From Amorphophallus konjac (taxonomy: Eukaryota > Streptophyta > Magnoliopsida > Alismatales > Araceae), in NCBI GenBank assembly GCA_022559845.1, contig CM040124.1:73617491-73681490 (forward strand): 64,000 nt of DNA, read 5' to 3'. Of this stretch, positions 34,813 to 45,666 are shown one piece after another (position 1 is the first letter of the stretch; each line of letters begins with the position of its first letter). The notes under the pieces are model-generated. The model saw only the letters and a list, made by a program, of their open reading frames with translations, was not told the origin of the DNA and searched no databases. The position numbers were made by a program, and so were the translations under genes.

Positions 34813-35196
34813 ATCACTATCAGAAAGGGATAAAACCGTGAGGCCGCTAGGCCAAAGCGGACAATACCTCGACGGTATAGAGTACGGGACGTGACAGAAT
34901 GGTATCAGAGCCATACCCCAGCCGGAAGTGTGGGAACTAAGTGCCATGCAGGGCAAAGTGCTACACTATGGGAGCCACCTCTTGAGTCCGTAATGGAGCA
35001 AAGTGCTACATAGTGGGAGCCACCTCTTGAGCCTGTAGGGGCCACCTCTAGAGTCCTACCTGCCTGGGGGCTTGATTGCGTGATTGCGTGCTATATGTGC
35101 CCAGCGACGAGGACGTCGCCTATATAAGAGGGGTAGATTGTAACACCCTCAAATATAGTAAAGTTGTACTCTATATCATCGAGGCGCCTTTTGATG

Positions 35197-35298
35197 TATC
35201 GGCTCAGTTCTTGTAAAGAACTCCGAAGTTAAGCGTGCTTAATGGGGAGCAGTACTGGGATGGGTGACCTACCCAAGAAGTCCCCCATTCTGGAGCCG
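35197..35298 (+). ncRNA. 5S rRNA-like segment in Cassandra LTR 2
   Basis: Second copy, with GAACTCCGAAGTTAAGCGTG (closer to true 5S than the CTCTGAAG of LTR 1) and ACCCAAGAAG where LTR 1 has ACCCGGGAAG. Confidence 0.85.
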
Positions 35299-36400
35299 AT
35301 CACTATCAGAAAGGGATAAAACCGTGAGGCCGCTAGGCCAAAGCGGACAATACCTCGACGGTATAGAGTACGGGACGTGACAGTTCATGTGGACCTCAAT
35401 TCTATATAATGAATGTCCATCTTGATTTATCATGGTACCCAAGTTAAGGGAACCATATTCTACCTAGTTTTATCGATATCGTGATTATACCGTTATTATC
35501 GCCACTCTATGTCCTTGTCATATTTTTGGACTCTATTCTGTCAAAGTTGTCATACGTGTCCACAAGCTTGATGATTGAAATTCTATATTGGCTATATAAA
35601 CAAGAGTGGATGTCAAAACACATGATAAATGCATGCGCATATAGGGCCCGATCTGGTCCTGGGGGGAGCACCCGAAAGTACTTGTGCCCATGGGAGTTAA
35701 AATGATAAGGTATCTGGCATTATACCGAGTACTTGACTTGCTTGATTGGACATTCCACACACATCTTGTACTTGAATCGTACTTGACTTGACATGAAATG
35801 CGTGGCCCGAAAAAGGGTAATTTATTTGCTTGATACATGATAGCCAAAGTTCTTGACATGACTTGTTAAACGTACTTGCTTGAATATCTTGAATACCCTT
35901 GTTATCTTATTGGAAGTTCATGATTAAGTTCATCTTATTTTTTTGATATTACATTCTCTTTATCTTGTCGTTTTATGCGAGCATGCATAGCTTTATTGCA
36001 TTCATGAAATATGTAATTACTTAAACCCCTTGCTAGTACTTGAGATATAATTTCCTACTGAGCGTTCGCTCATTCCGTTTGTCCCTTTTTACTTTTCAGG
36101 TAAGTCCGACGACGATGGAAGTCAATCGGATGGGAATGGTCAAGAGTGAAAGTGATAGAGCTGCTCAAGTGTCATCTAGTCTTTTCTATAGTTTCTTGAG
36201 TCAAATATGTATTCTTTTCCTTTTTATTAAACAGAGTATTGGATTTATAATAGCCTATCCATTATGAAATAAAAGGATTGGGTTATCTTGCTATTTTACG
36301 CATCTCTGTCTTTGTGTCGAATACACGACCACTCTGATTGGCATGATTGATATAAACTCGTCACGCGTCTCCGGGTTTCTTCCGCGCTCGGGGCGTGACA

Positions 36401-36405
36401 TAATC
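36401..36405 (+). repeat. Target site duplication taatc, right copy
   Basis: taatc directly follows the LTR end GTGACA and matches 24825-24829. Confidence 0.9.
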
Positions 36406-36937
36406 TTTTCTTTTAGCCCAGCATGCATCATGTAGGACTTTGAGTTTCATGCTGAAAATCTTCATATTATGGCAATAATGAAGTTCACTCGCTCTTGATT
36501 GAGTTGACATGAGATATTCCACTTCAAATCAAGTACTTCGTTCTATTTGAAGCCGTTCAGGCTGATTCCTTGAAAGTGTCCCTTTTGTTGGATCTCTATC
36601 CCAATTCTCTTTACTTTTCTGCAAAATTTACCTTGGTTGTAGCACGTCCACGTTGGCTGGTAATCGCTCTCCAATGGTCTTTCCCTGTCGTGCCCACGCG
36701 CACACCCTTTATTTACTTAGTTTAATCTCCTTTTATCCAACAAATCGATGTTTCCTTGGAACCACTCAGAGTTGTTTCACTCAGAATCTTGGAAAGATTT
36801 CAAATGCTTGGTGTTCTGAGGCGTGTCACATCACACCTTGGCGTCTCCTTATCAGTTCACTCCACTTCATTCCTTTCATTACACTTCCCTCCATTCCGTC
36901 TCACTCCCTTGCAAAGCAGACGCCAAGGCGGGACAGC
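36406..36937 (+). other. Tat-1 last internal segment before the 3' LTR
   Basis: Noncoding. It joins with 24824 once the nested element is removed. Its end, GCCAAGGCGGGACAGC, lies where the polypurine tract should be and is only partly purine. No gene seen. Confidence 0.5.
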
Positions 36938-38340
36938 TGTAGACACGCCAAAATTGACGTTATGTTGATCAAATCTCATGTCATTATATAAACGCCCCAA
37001 GTGGACTTCAATATTCCTATAAAATGAAGTTTTTCTATTTTTGTGAGTTTTATGCATTTTTCCTGCATTTTCGTGATTCACGACCTGAAGAAGGGCGTTA
37101 TTTTCAAAGTAGCGACCTGTCATAGGGCGTTTTCAAAAGAAGAGACGACCATAAGTGAGGGCGTCAATTCCTGGTATTATCCGTTAATTTCTGGAATTAT
37201 CTACTTTCAAAATAAAAAGCATTTTGTGATTAACGTCCTTCCTCAGGGCGTGTTTTTAATAAACCCCTGTTACCTCAGGCGTGTTCCCTTGATTTTTAAA
37301 CAAAGAAAGTTTTATTTCCAAAATTAAATCCAGGAAGAAACGCCCTTTCCTAGGTCGTGTTTCAAGAAACGTCTCTGTGAAGGTCGTCAATTCATGATTT
37401 GACGCCCTGTCCTAAGTCGTGTTTCACTCCAGAGTCCTTCCTTTTTCCATCTTTCCCTCACAGTTCCCTACTATCAATTGGTCTCTTACTCGATCTCGAT
37501 CCTTCCTTGGATGCCTCATTACCCGTTCTTATCTTACCTTGTTTGATCACATCCGATTAAACATTATATAAGAGGTTCCATATCGATCGTGTTGAAGGTT
37601 AAGCACTCAAAGGGTTGAACGCCTTGAACCCAGAACATCTCGATTGTAAGCAGAGCATTCTTTCTCCTGTGCTTCCTCCTGCTGCTACTGCTTCCTCTGC
37701 ATCCTGGTGTCCTCTGCATCCAATCGGGCTTCATCCTGGTGTCCTCTGCATCCGTTCAACACCTTCACAGTTTCCCTCTACTCTCGTCAGGGAGAGCAGG
37801 GCTATATTGTGCTTATTTCATTTGTGTTCTAAGCATATCATCATCACTGTCATCCCATCATTAGTTTCTTATTGCATTAAGTATCAACATATCATATCCT
37901 TTCCCTAGTTCTCTTCTAGGGGTTTTAAAAAAACCAAAAAAAAAGGTGCGCACGTTGATGTCTTTTCATCGTTTCATGTTAGTTTTGGATTGATACTATA
38001 TCACTTTGGCTGATCCCTCTCTCTTTTGCTTGTTTTCATTGTCTTTTTACAAGGTAATCAACTAAGAAGACCCACTTCATCGGCCGGCCGATTGAAGTTG
38101 GAGGAGGAAATCCACATCCATCCCGCATCCCAATTTTTACCAGGTACACGCGATCTCCTTTTCTTCTTATTGAGGTAACCCCTCTGGCGATCACAACTCC
38201 CCTTAGCACCTCGTGCTTTATTTGATTTATCATCATCTCCCTTCTTATATTTATTGTTTTTTTATCATGTTATCATCATTATTGTTGTGATTTGGATATA
38301 TATATATATATGATTTAATCATCTGTTATGTCCATCTACA
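36938..38340 (+). repeat. Tat-1 3' LTR
   Basis: TGTAGACACGCC ... TCCATCTACA, with TGTAGA/TCTACA as perfect inverted ends, 1,403 bp. The dyad array is at 37079-37425 and the TATA at about 37565. Flanked on the right by atgat.., whose left partner is in the gap. Confidence 0.9.
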
Positions 38341-39707
38341 ATGATGATGTTGGATAGGACTTGTGTTTAGAAGGTTCGATATATGAAATGAATAAGATTG
38401 ATGATTGGATCGATTTTAAGCTTTGTTTGGGTTATGACATGATTGCGTAAGTTGGGATAAGATTTCAACATTCACATGGTTATGAGCCAACTGCACTTTT
38501 CAGCTTCCACCTATCCCTGTACACATATAAATCCAGAAAAATAGATTACATCTGTTTTAGGCTTAACCCCTTGCTTATAACAAGTTAGGAAATGACCAGC
38601 TCTTGATCTTTGGTCAAGGGGGTAAGCCTTATCAAATAGGCAAATAACAAATGTCAAATGAATGCAATGGATGCTATGAATGCAAATCAAGGAAAAAAAA
38701 ATTTGGAGTTTTGAAAATATCTGATTTTTGTTTAGTTTTCAAAATATTTGATTTTGTCTTGGATTTTGAACATATTTGATTTTTTTTTTAGATTTTGAAA
38801 TATTTGATTTTTGTTGGATTTTGAAATATTTGATTTTTTTGGATTTTGAAATATTTGATTTTTGAGTTTTGAAATATTTGATTTTTTTGAGCTTTGAAAT
38901 ATTTGATTTTTTTTTGAGTTTTGAAACCAGCTTAGACTTGACGACAGGGAACCTCCCATCTCACCAGGGGCCTCCCGAGCTCAACGTGCAATATAAAGGA
39001 CCGCCCGCTGCCGGTGCTAACCTTGCTTTGACGGTGCCTCTACCGAGGCCATACCCGGGGTAGGATCCATTCCTTGGAAAATAAAATAGATTTAGCAGGA
39101 AAGCTAGCGGTAGGTATAGAGATTTTTAGGGCTTGAGTCCTTCTCACGACACCCCTTTTTTCAAAGAATTTGGTCTGTTGCGCCGGGGCTTTATGTCCAT
39201 TCTTGAACCTACTTCCGCTCTAGGCACGCATACGACCGGGCTCATAACGTCCCGCGGGGAAACTGTACTGCCACTCTTGTCGTGCCTAGTTTTGTTATTT
39301 GGGGACTTTCAAATTTTTTTGAGAGCTGCGAGCTTTGAGTGAGCTTTTAGCCTTGATTTTTGCCCCTCTTTCTCATTCCTTTCTTTCTTTTCTTTCTTTT
39401 TTTTTCTTTTGTTCTTCTGTGAAATAAGGTCATAATGGACTGCCCCTATTTGAGACCTCTTTTTATTGGGGGGTCTAGATTGGTTCTCGCCCCCTTATTC
39501 ACCCTTTGCCCCTATTTTCAACCGAGAGAGAAGGAAAAACAAGGACTTTCACCCTTTCCGAAGCATGGCCAAAGGAGAAACGGTGTTTATGCAAAAGAAA
39601 GAAACCGACCCACGAGGGTTGTGTAGTGTGTGAAATGTTGAACCGGGGATTTCCTTTCGTGATTAAGCGAAGGCGTACCCCGCCACCAAGTCGTTGCTAG
39701 TTTGACT
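38341..39707 (-). other. Tat-2 3' region, truncated, with AT-rich microrepeat
   Basis: On the minus strand this follows the Tat-2 integrase stop. No gene found. 38703-38930 is a degenerate tandem repeat of about nine units built on GATTTTGAAATATTTGATTT, the counterpart of the A-rich stretch after the Tat-1 integrase. The region ends abruptly at the Tat-1 3' LTR, so Tat-1 probably inserted here and the rest of Tat-2 lies beyond the gap. Confidence 0.55.
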
Positions 39708-42700
39708 CTATGGATAAAAGTGTTTTAAATATAGCCCATTCAACGGATTTGGTAATTCTTCTCCCTCCGCGTTGATTAAACGATACGCGTTACCCGGATA
39801 GACTTCCTTAACTACAAACGACCCTTCCCAGTTATGTTGCAGCTTAGACCTGGGACCTACTGATCTGATAAATTTGCGTTTCAAAACCATATTACCCACT
39901 TAGAATTTTTGTTCGATAACCTTCTTTTGAAAATACCGCGAGACACGCTTTTGATAAACCGAAACATGATTGGCCGCGTTAAGCCTCTTCTCATCTAAGA
40001 GTTCCAGTTGGACTAGCAACGTCTCTCGACGCTCGTCGAGATTAAGTTCTTTGTCCAGCTGCACCCTTAGGGAAGGGATCAAGATCTCGTACGGGAGTAC
40101 CACCTCCATCCCATAGGTGAGAGCAAAAGGAGTTTACCCCGTGGGAGTACGGAGGGAGGTGCGATAAGCCCATAGAGCTTCTACCAATTTATCGACCCAA
40201 TCAGCAAATTTGTGTGACTCGCATGTTTTCTTGATGATTTTAAGAAGGGTTTTATTCGTGGCCTCAGCTTGGCCGTGACCTTGGGGGTAGTATGGTGATG
40301 AATGATGCAATGATATATTAAACTTCTTACAGAGGTCCCGGAGTTCTTGAAGTAAAAATTGAGGCCCGTTGTCGGTGACGATATCACTTGGCACTCTAAA
40401 CCGCGAGATAATATTCTTCATGATGAAGCGGCATACTGTGGTGGCTTTGATTTCTGCATAGGCTTCAGCTTCCACCCACTTGGTGAAGTACTCCATAGCC
40501 GTCAGGATGAAGGACTTCTATTTGACTACGGAATTCGGGTCACCGACAGGTCCGACGATATCAAAGGCCCACATGGAAAATGGCCAAGGAGCAGAGAGAG
40601 GATGGAGTGAAGAAGCAGGAGCATGGATCTTGTCAGCATGGAGCTGGCATTGAAGACACCTACGGACATAGGTGGAACAATCTTCTTCTAGGGTTGGCCA
40701 GTAATAGCCCTGCCTAAGAATCTTTTTCGCCAACGCCTGCCCATTAACGTGCCCTCCACACTCACTGGAGTGAGCCACTTCTACCACCTTCTAAGCCTCA
40801 TCGTCATCTAGACACCTCATTAGAACTCCATTGAGAGCTCACCTATACAATTCTCCAGCAACAATCATGTATCTGGCGGCGACACTTCTAATGGCCTTTC
40901 GCTGTTCGGCATTCGCCGTCTCCGGAAATAAACCATCCCTACAATACTGCTCAATCTCATAATACCACAGCAGCTCTTCTTCTTCTATGATCTCCTCAAG
41001 CTCAGTTAATGAGACTTCCTTCACCTCTTCCCTTTCTGCCTTCCTTTCTACAGATTTCCTAAGGTTATCGAACCAGGGATCCTGAAGAGAGGGAGCGTCT
41101 AATCGCTGGACCACAATGGTCTCAGTAGCACGACTGAGGGGAAATGAAAGAGAAGAAGCTAGTGATGCAAGGGCATCAGCCAAAATGTTCTGAGAATGAG
41201 GAGTGTGAATATAGATAAGCTTTCGGAATTGCCTAGCCAAGAGCGTGACCTGATCTTGATAGGGCTTAAGCTTAAGGTCACGGGTGTGGTAAGTTGACAG
41301 AACTTGACGCAGCACCAACTGAGAGTCTCCTATGATGTTAAGGTATCGCGCGCCCATGATGTAGGCGTGCTTCAGACCGGCAAGAAGAGCCTCATACTCG
41401 GCTATATTATTGGTGGCAGGAAATGAGAGTTGATAAGTGATAGGGATGGTTACTCCCTCCGGGGTAAGGAAAACGGCGCCAATTCCACTGCCCTGGGAAT
41501 TGAGAGCACCATCGAAATGGAGAGATCAAAAGGGAAGACGAGTGATTACTGCCAAGTGTTCATCAGGGAATTCGTCCTGGATTGAATCAGTGCAAGGAAT
41601 GGGAGAATGAGCGAGATGCTCAGCAATGGCATATCCCTTGATTGCTTTCTAGACGACGAAGGTGATGTCGAATTGGGAAAGAAAGCTCTGCCAGCGAGCT
41701 AACTGGCTAGAAAGGACAGGTTTTTCTAAAAGATAACGAATGGGGTCCATTCTAGAGATCAGCCTAACCTCGTGGGCAAGAAAATAATGTTTGAGCTTCT
41801 GAGCTACCCATACTAGCACTGCACAGGTCTTCTCCATGGCAGTATACTTGGATTCAGCAGAATTAAATAACCTCGAAAGGTAGTATGCTGCCCTTTCCCT
41901 TCCTTCGTCGTCTACCTGAGCCAGGACAGCTCCTAGGGAGTCCTCAATCACAGAAATGTATAGAATCAGGGGTTTCCCCGGGACGGGTGGTTGCAGAACT
42001 GGGGGATTAGAAAGATAAACCTTCAGCTCCTCATAGGCCTTTTGGCATTGTTCATTCCATTCAAACTTTGCGCCCGCCTTTAACAATTCATAGAATGGGC
42101 GACATCTCTGCGAGTGTTGAGATATGAATCTCCTGATGAATTGTAAATGCCCAATCAAACCTCGAAGTTCAGTGATGTTCTTAGGCGGCGGCATTTCTAT
42201 AACGGCCTTTGCTTTGTTCGGATCGATCTGAATCCCCCGTTTACTAACTATAAACCCTAGTAACTTCCCCGATGCAACCCCGAACGCGCATTTCTTTGGA
42301 TTCATCTCTAACTTATATTCCCTAGCCCTTTGCAACACTTTGGCTAGAATGGCGGGGTGTTCCTCTTGAGACCTTGACTTTACCAAAATATCATCCACAT
42401 AAGCTTCTAAGTAGACATGCATCATGTCGTGGAAGATAGCCATCATTGCCCTCTGATAAGTAGCACATGCATTCTTTAATCCAAATGGCATGACAACATA
42501 GCAGTATGTGCCCCAGGGCGTGGTGAACGAGGTCTTCTCTTGATCCTCAGGAGCCAGACGGATTTGGTTATATCCAGAATAACCATCCATAAACGAGAGG
42601 GCTTCATATCCAGCTATGTTATCAACCAATACATCAATGTGAGGAAGCGGGAAATCGTCCTTCGGACATGCCTTATTTAAGTCCCTGAAATCGATACAAA

Positions 42701-43508
42701 TCTGAATTTTGCCATCCTTTTTCATCACCGAGACTATGTTTGCCACCCATTGCGGATATAAAACAACTCTAATAAACCTGGCCTTATGCAATTTGTCGAC
42801 TTCTTCCTTAATTCTTAAGGTCATCTATGGGTGGAATCTTCTTACTTTCTGTTTAACGGGTGTTGCCCCTGGTTTGAGAATTAATCGATGTTGAACCAAT
42901 GTGGGGTCAAGACCCGGCATGTCCTCGTAGGACCAGGCAAAAGAATCGATGTACTCCCTCAAAACCTTGATGAGCTCCTCTTCAACCTGAGGAGGGAGAT
43001 TAGCAAAAATAAGTATGGGCCTGGGGTCCTCTTCGGTTCCAAGATTAATTTCCTTAGTGGGTTCATCCACTGCCGAGGACGGTTCGTCAAACCTCTTCAA
43101 AACTTGCATGTACAAATCAGCAGTGTCATCCACATCGCTTTCCTCATCATCAGCTGGGTCCTTCTCATTCACAATTTCATATACCCCTAATCCGTCATTG
43201 CTCCATACCCCCTCTAATTCCTCATCATCTTCCAAAACAATAGCGGTCTCTACAAACTCGGGGCACCTAAGGAGGGCGTGGCATCTCTCGGCCAAATCCT
43301 ACAAAAACCTATCAGGGATGGATTTAGGATGACTTGCCACAGGGTGCGCTGCAGACGAGGACGGGCTGACTAGACTCGAACTAGACCCTACCCCAACTGA
43401 CTCGACTAACCTAGGAGACTCTGCACACTGTACATCTAACCTAGGAGATAGGAAATCTACCGGAAAAGGAACAAGGGTCTCGCACCCCTGGGAATCTGAG
43501 CAGAACAC
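39708..43508 (-). pseudogene. pol: Tat-2 RT, RNase H, archaeal-type RNase H, integrase
   Basis: One reading frame over 3.8 kb (43508 down to 39708) with no frameshift but at least eight nonsense codons: near 43298, 42825, 41649, 41520, 40850, 40790, 40517, 40134 and 39900. RT blocks: KIQICIDFRDLNKACPKDDF, SFMDGYSGYNQIRLAPEDQ, and AYVDDILVKS with intact YVDD. RNase H: LILYISVIEDSLGAVLAQ. Second RNase H: SLHFDGALNSQGSGIG (after a stop) and IIGDSQLVLRQVL. Integrase: VAHSSECGGHVNGQ..CLQCQ zinc segment, FDIVGPVGD, VTDNGPQFL, YYPQGHGQAEATNKTLLK, MEVVLPYEILIPSLRVQLD. Several stops fit C-to-T change (TGG to TAG, CGA to TGA, CAG to TAG). Confidence 0.9.
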
Positions 43509-45666
43509 ATCGTAATCTTCTCCTGAAACCTCTGTTTTGAAATTGACATTTTTTTTGGAGGTCGGAGGAGATCACGCAACACGAGGAAGAGGATGGAGGA
43601 GGAGGGAGTTGCATGGGAAATAATTCAGGGAATATGCAATCAAAGAATGGATCAGAGGAGGAAAACCACATCTCGTGGAGTTGAGCACCGGGGGGAGGAG
43701 GAGTAAATAAGGTTGAAAGATCAATAGGCGGGCAGCGCCCGCAAGCACAGGGAACAAATAAAATTTCAGGTGGTCTCTCCGCGAAGTACGGGTCGACCAG
43801 GATTGGAGGGGAACGGGGGACAAACCCCAATTGTTGAAACCAAGAGGCAAGACGGGATGGGGATAGAGAATAGGTAGTGATAGAGCTCCCCACTTCCCGT
43901 GGCCCCTGGCGGACCAGTTGCATTGGAGGACGCTTCACCAGCTGCGTCTCGTTCTTCTTCGGACGGCCTTCTCTTTCACTGAACAACTTTTCAAAACAAC
44001 TGGCAAAATCTTCCACATCACCCACCAACCCCTTCAGCGGCGGTGGTGGGTCAGCATCATCACAGGCATCATCAACCCTCACAGGGTAGGGTGGCGGCTT
44101 CTTCAAAGTGTCGGGCTGCAATGGGCCTTTCACAAAATGCTGTCGATAGTCCCATGTTAACGGCCCGGAGTCTCCAAGTATCGACATCGCCGAATCATGG
44201 TAGCCAAGGCCTCGGTGGCCCATCTTCCTACCTTTAGGGATGGGGTTGGTCCGGCCTTGCAATTATGCGCCGAGACCCAGGCCCGGCTGATAGCCCAGTT
44301 TCAGAATCATGTGCCACCCCTTTGAATCTCTAATCTTGGACTTGATCTTGACATTTGTTGGCGCAGTGGCGGGCTTGCATGACGCATATGCCCATGAATA
44401 GTTCAAGTCCATAACTGACAGAACTGGCCTATTACTTGGCCATAACGTAGGAAGAATCTTGGCTGTTATCGCATCAACATTCTGGACCGTGGAAATGCTC
44501 TTCACCTTGACCACCCGTCCCTGGAATGGGAATTTCAAACACTGGTGGGCAGTTGGGGGCACGACGTTCAGGCTGTTTATCCATGGACGACCCAGAATAG
44601 CTTTGAACATTGGGTCTATGTCCAATACATAAAATTCCACGTCCATAACCAAAGGCCCTAGCTCGGCCTGTACGGTCACGACCCCTTGACAAGCACGCCT
44701 GGAATTGCCGTATGCTGCTATGGTGGTGGGCGTTGGCTTGAGCATATCCTCTGAAATGTTGCAGGCACGGAGGGTACTTAATGGACACACGTTTATCGAT
44801 GCTCCTGTGTCCACAAGGGCAGACTCCATGGCCACTTTGTTCAAAGAGATGGTAATACACAGCGGCATCTGCCGTGCCTCAGGGGGTGTGAGCTCTGACT
44901 CAGAGAATGAAATAGAAGGCCCCTTTGTAATTGTTGCCAACACCGTCGGCAAGCTATCTACTGCCACATCGTCGCTCACCATAACCTTCTGTAGAAAAGT
45001 TCTCAAAGCATCCTAGTGTAGCGGCGACCTTTTGATCAATTCCAAAACTGAAATCTTGGCCGGCATCCGGTCCAAGTGCTACAATATGTCATACTTCGTG
45101 CCTGGCACGGGGTCTACTTCTTTTGTCTCCGCTGTAGGGGAGGGAACTTGGAGGTTGGGTGCAGACGCGCCAGAGGAAGGAAAAACTCTTTGGAAGGGAC
45201 GCCCGCTCCGAAGGGCGCAATGCGGTGTCGGCACGGCCAGAGATGGATCCCCGCTCGGCCCGGTGGGGTAGGTGGAAGGCGTAGAAATGGGGGTGAGGAT
45301 GGCAGAAGTTGGTTTAATGGGCCCTGGTGAAGGGGAGATGGGCAAAGGGTTAAGCGGAGGGGTGATGATGGAGGGTATGGTGGGTGGTGGCGAAATGACT
45401 GGTGGTGTGGAGGGGAATGCGGTGGGCCTGATGGGCGATGCAGAGGGAATAATGGGTGGAGTGGTGGTGAGAACGGCGAGCCTGAGAACGGAGGGGATAG
45501 CAAGTGCGGGGGAATGGTTGTGGTGGAAGGCCAAGAGGTGTGCGGGGGTTTCATCATCAAAAGTCCACCCAGCGTTGGGGGCTGGGTGCTGGACAATGTT
45601 TACTTGTGCTGGTGCCAGTGCCGGCGGCTGTTGTTGTTGTTGAGGAGCAGGTTGATGCATCGGCAT
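43441..45666 (-). pseudogene. Tat-2 protease with G-patch and linker
   Basis: On the minus strand, a proline-rich gag/pro linker (45666-45079), stops near 45079 and 45015, then 45006-44263 with the catalytic ALVDTGASINVCPLSTLR and ILGRPWIN, followed by GWHMILKLGYQPGLGLG. That G-patch is cut by TAA at 44263-44265 and continues in frame (GLGYH). 44262-43441 is a proline-rich spacer with no recognised domain; coding then changes frame before RT. The counterpart in Tat-1 is 10378-12316. Confidence 0.85.

Larger units (their letters stand above)
34653..35382 (+). mobile_element. Complete Cassandra-type TRIM with 5S-like LTRs
   Basis: 730 bp: LTR 34653-34896 (244 bp), internal 242 bp, LTR 35139-35382 (244 bp). 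LTRs begin TGTAACACCCTC and end GGGACGTGACA. PBS TGGTATCAGAGCC at 34900-34912; PPT AAGAGGGGTAGAT just before the second LTR. Perfect TSD gttca at 34648-34652 and 35383-35387. Each LTR carries a 5S rRNA-like segment, the hallmark of Cassandra. The element encodes no protein and must move with enzymes from another element. The two LTRs differ at a handful of bases. Confidence 0.96.
24830..36400 (+). mobile_element. Tekay-like chromovirus inserted in Tat-1
   Basis: A complete gypsy element of 11,571 bp including a nested Cassandra. LTRs 24830-27939 (3,110 bp) and 32547-36400 (3,119 bp after removing Cassandra and one TSD), perfect TSD taatc. PBS, gag, PR, RT, RNase H, INT and a C-terminal chromodomain-like segment follow in the usual order on the plus strand. 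The LTRs differ only at scattered single bases by eye, so it is young, yet pol has one frameshift and one nonsense codon. Confidence 0.95.
32547..36400 (+). repeat. Tekay-like 3' LTR, split by Cassandra
   Basis: The LTR runs 32547-34652 and 35388-36400 around the nested TRIM; its end GGGGCGTGACA is followed by the TSD taatc. Dyad arrays at 32630-32870 and 33555-34197 repeat those of the 5' LTR. One dyad differs in a telling way: AGGTGT in the 5' LTR (26438) is AGGCGT here. Confidence 0.95.
5792..38340 (+). mobile_element. Tat-1: Tat-clade (Ogre/Grande-like) Ty3/gypsy element with nested insertion
   Basis: Bounded by matching LTRs (5792-7119 and 36938-38340), with PBS at 7123. Internal order: gag, protease with G-patch, RT, RNase H, a second RNase H and integrase; then a long 3' region with two antisense spliced genes. 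The double RNase H and an extra antisense ORF between integrase and 3' LTR are known Tat-clade traits. Removing the nested element 24830-36400 and one TSD copy leaves about 21 kb, usual for Ogre-type elements. The two LTRs differ at roughly ten sites in their first 700 bp by eye plus one indel block, so insertion is fairly recent. gag-pol is nevertheless broken by several stops, frameshifts and an integrase deletion. The TSD cannot be checked because the left flank is in the gap. Confidence 0.9.

Noticed and set aside
34711..35298. True 5S rRNA genes
   Set aside because: Only the central part matches 5S; ends diverge and the copies lie in the two LTRs of a TRIM with TSD.
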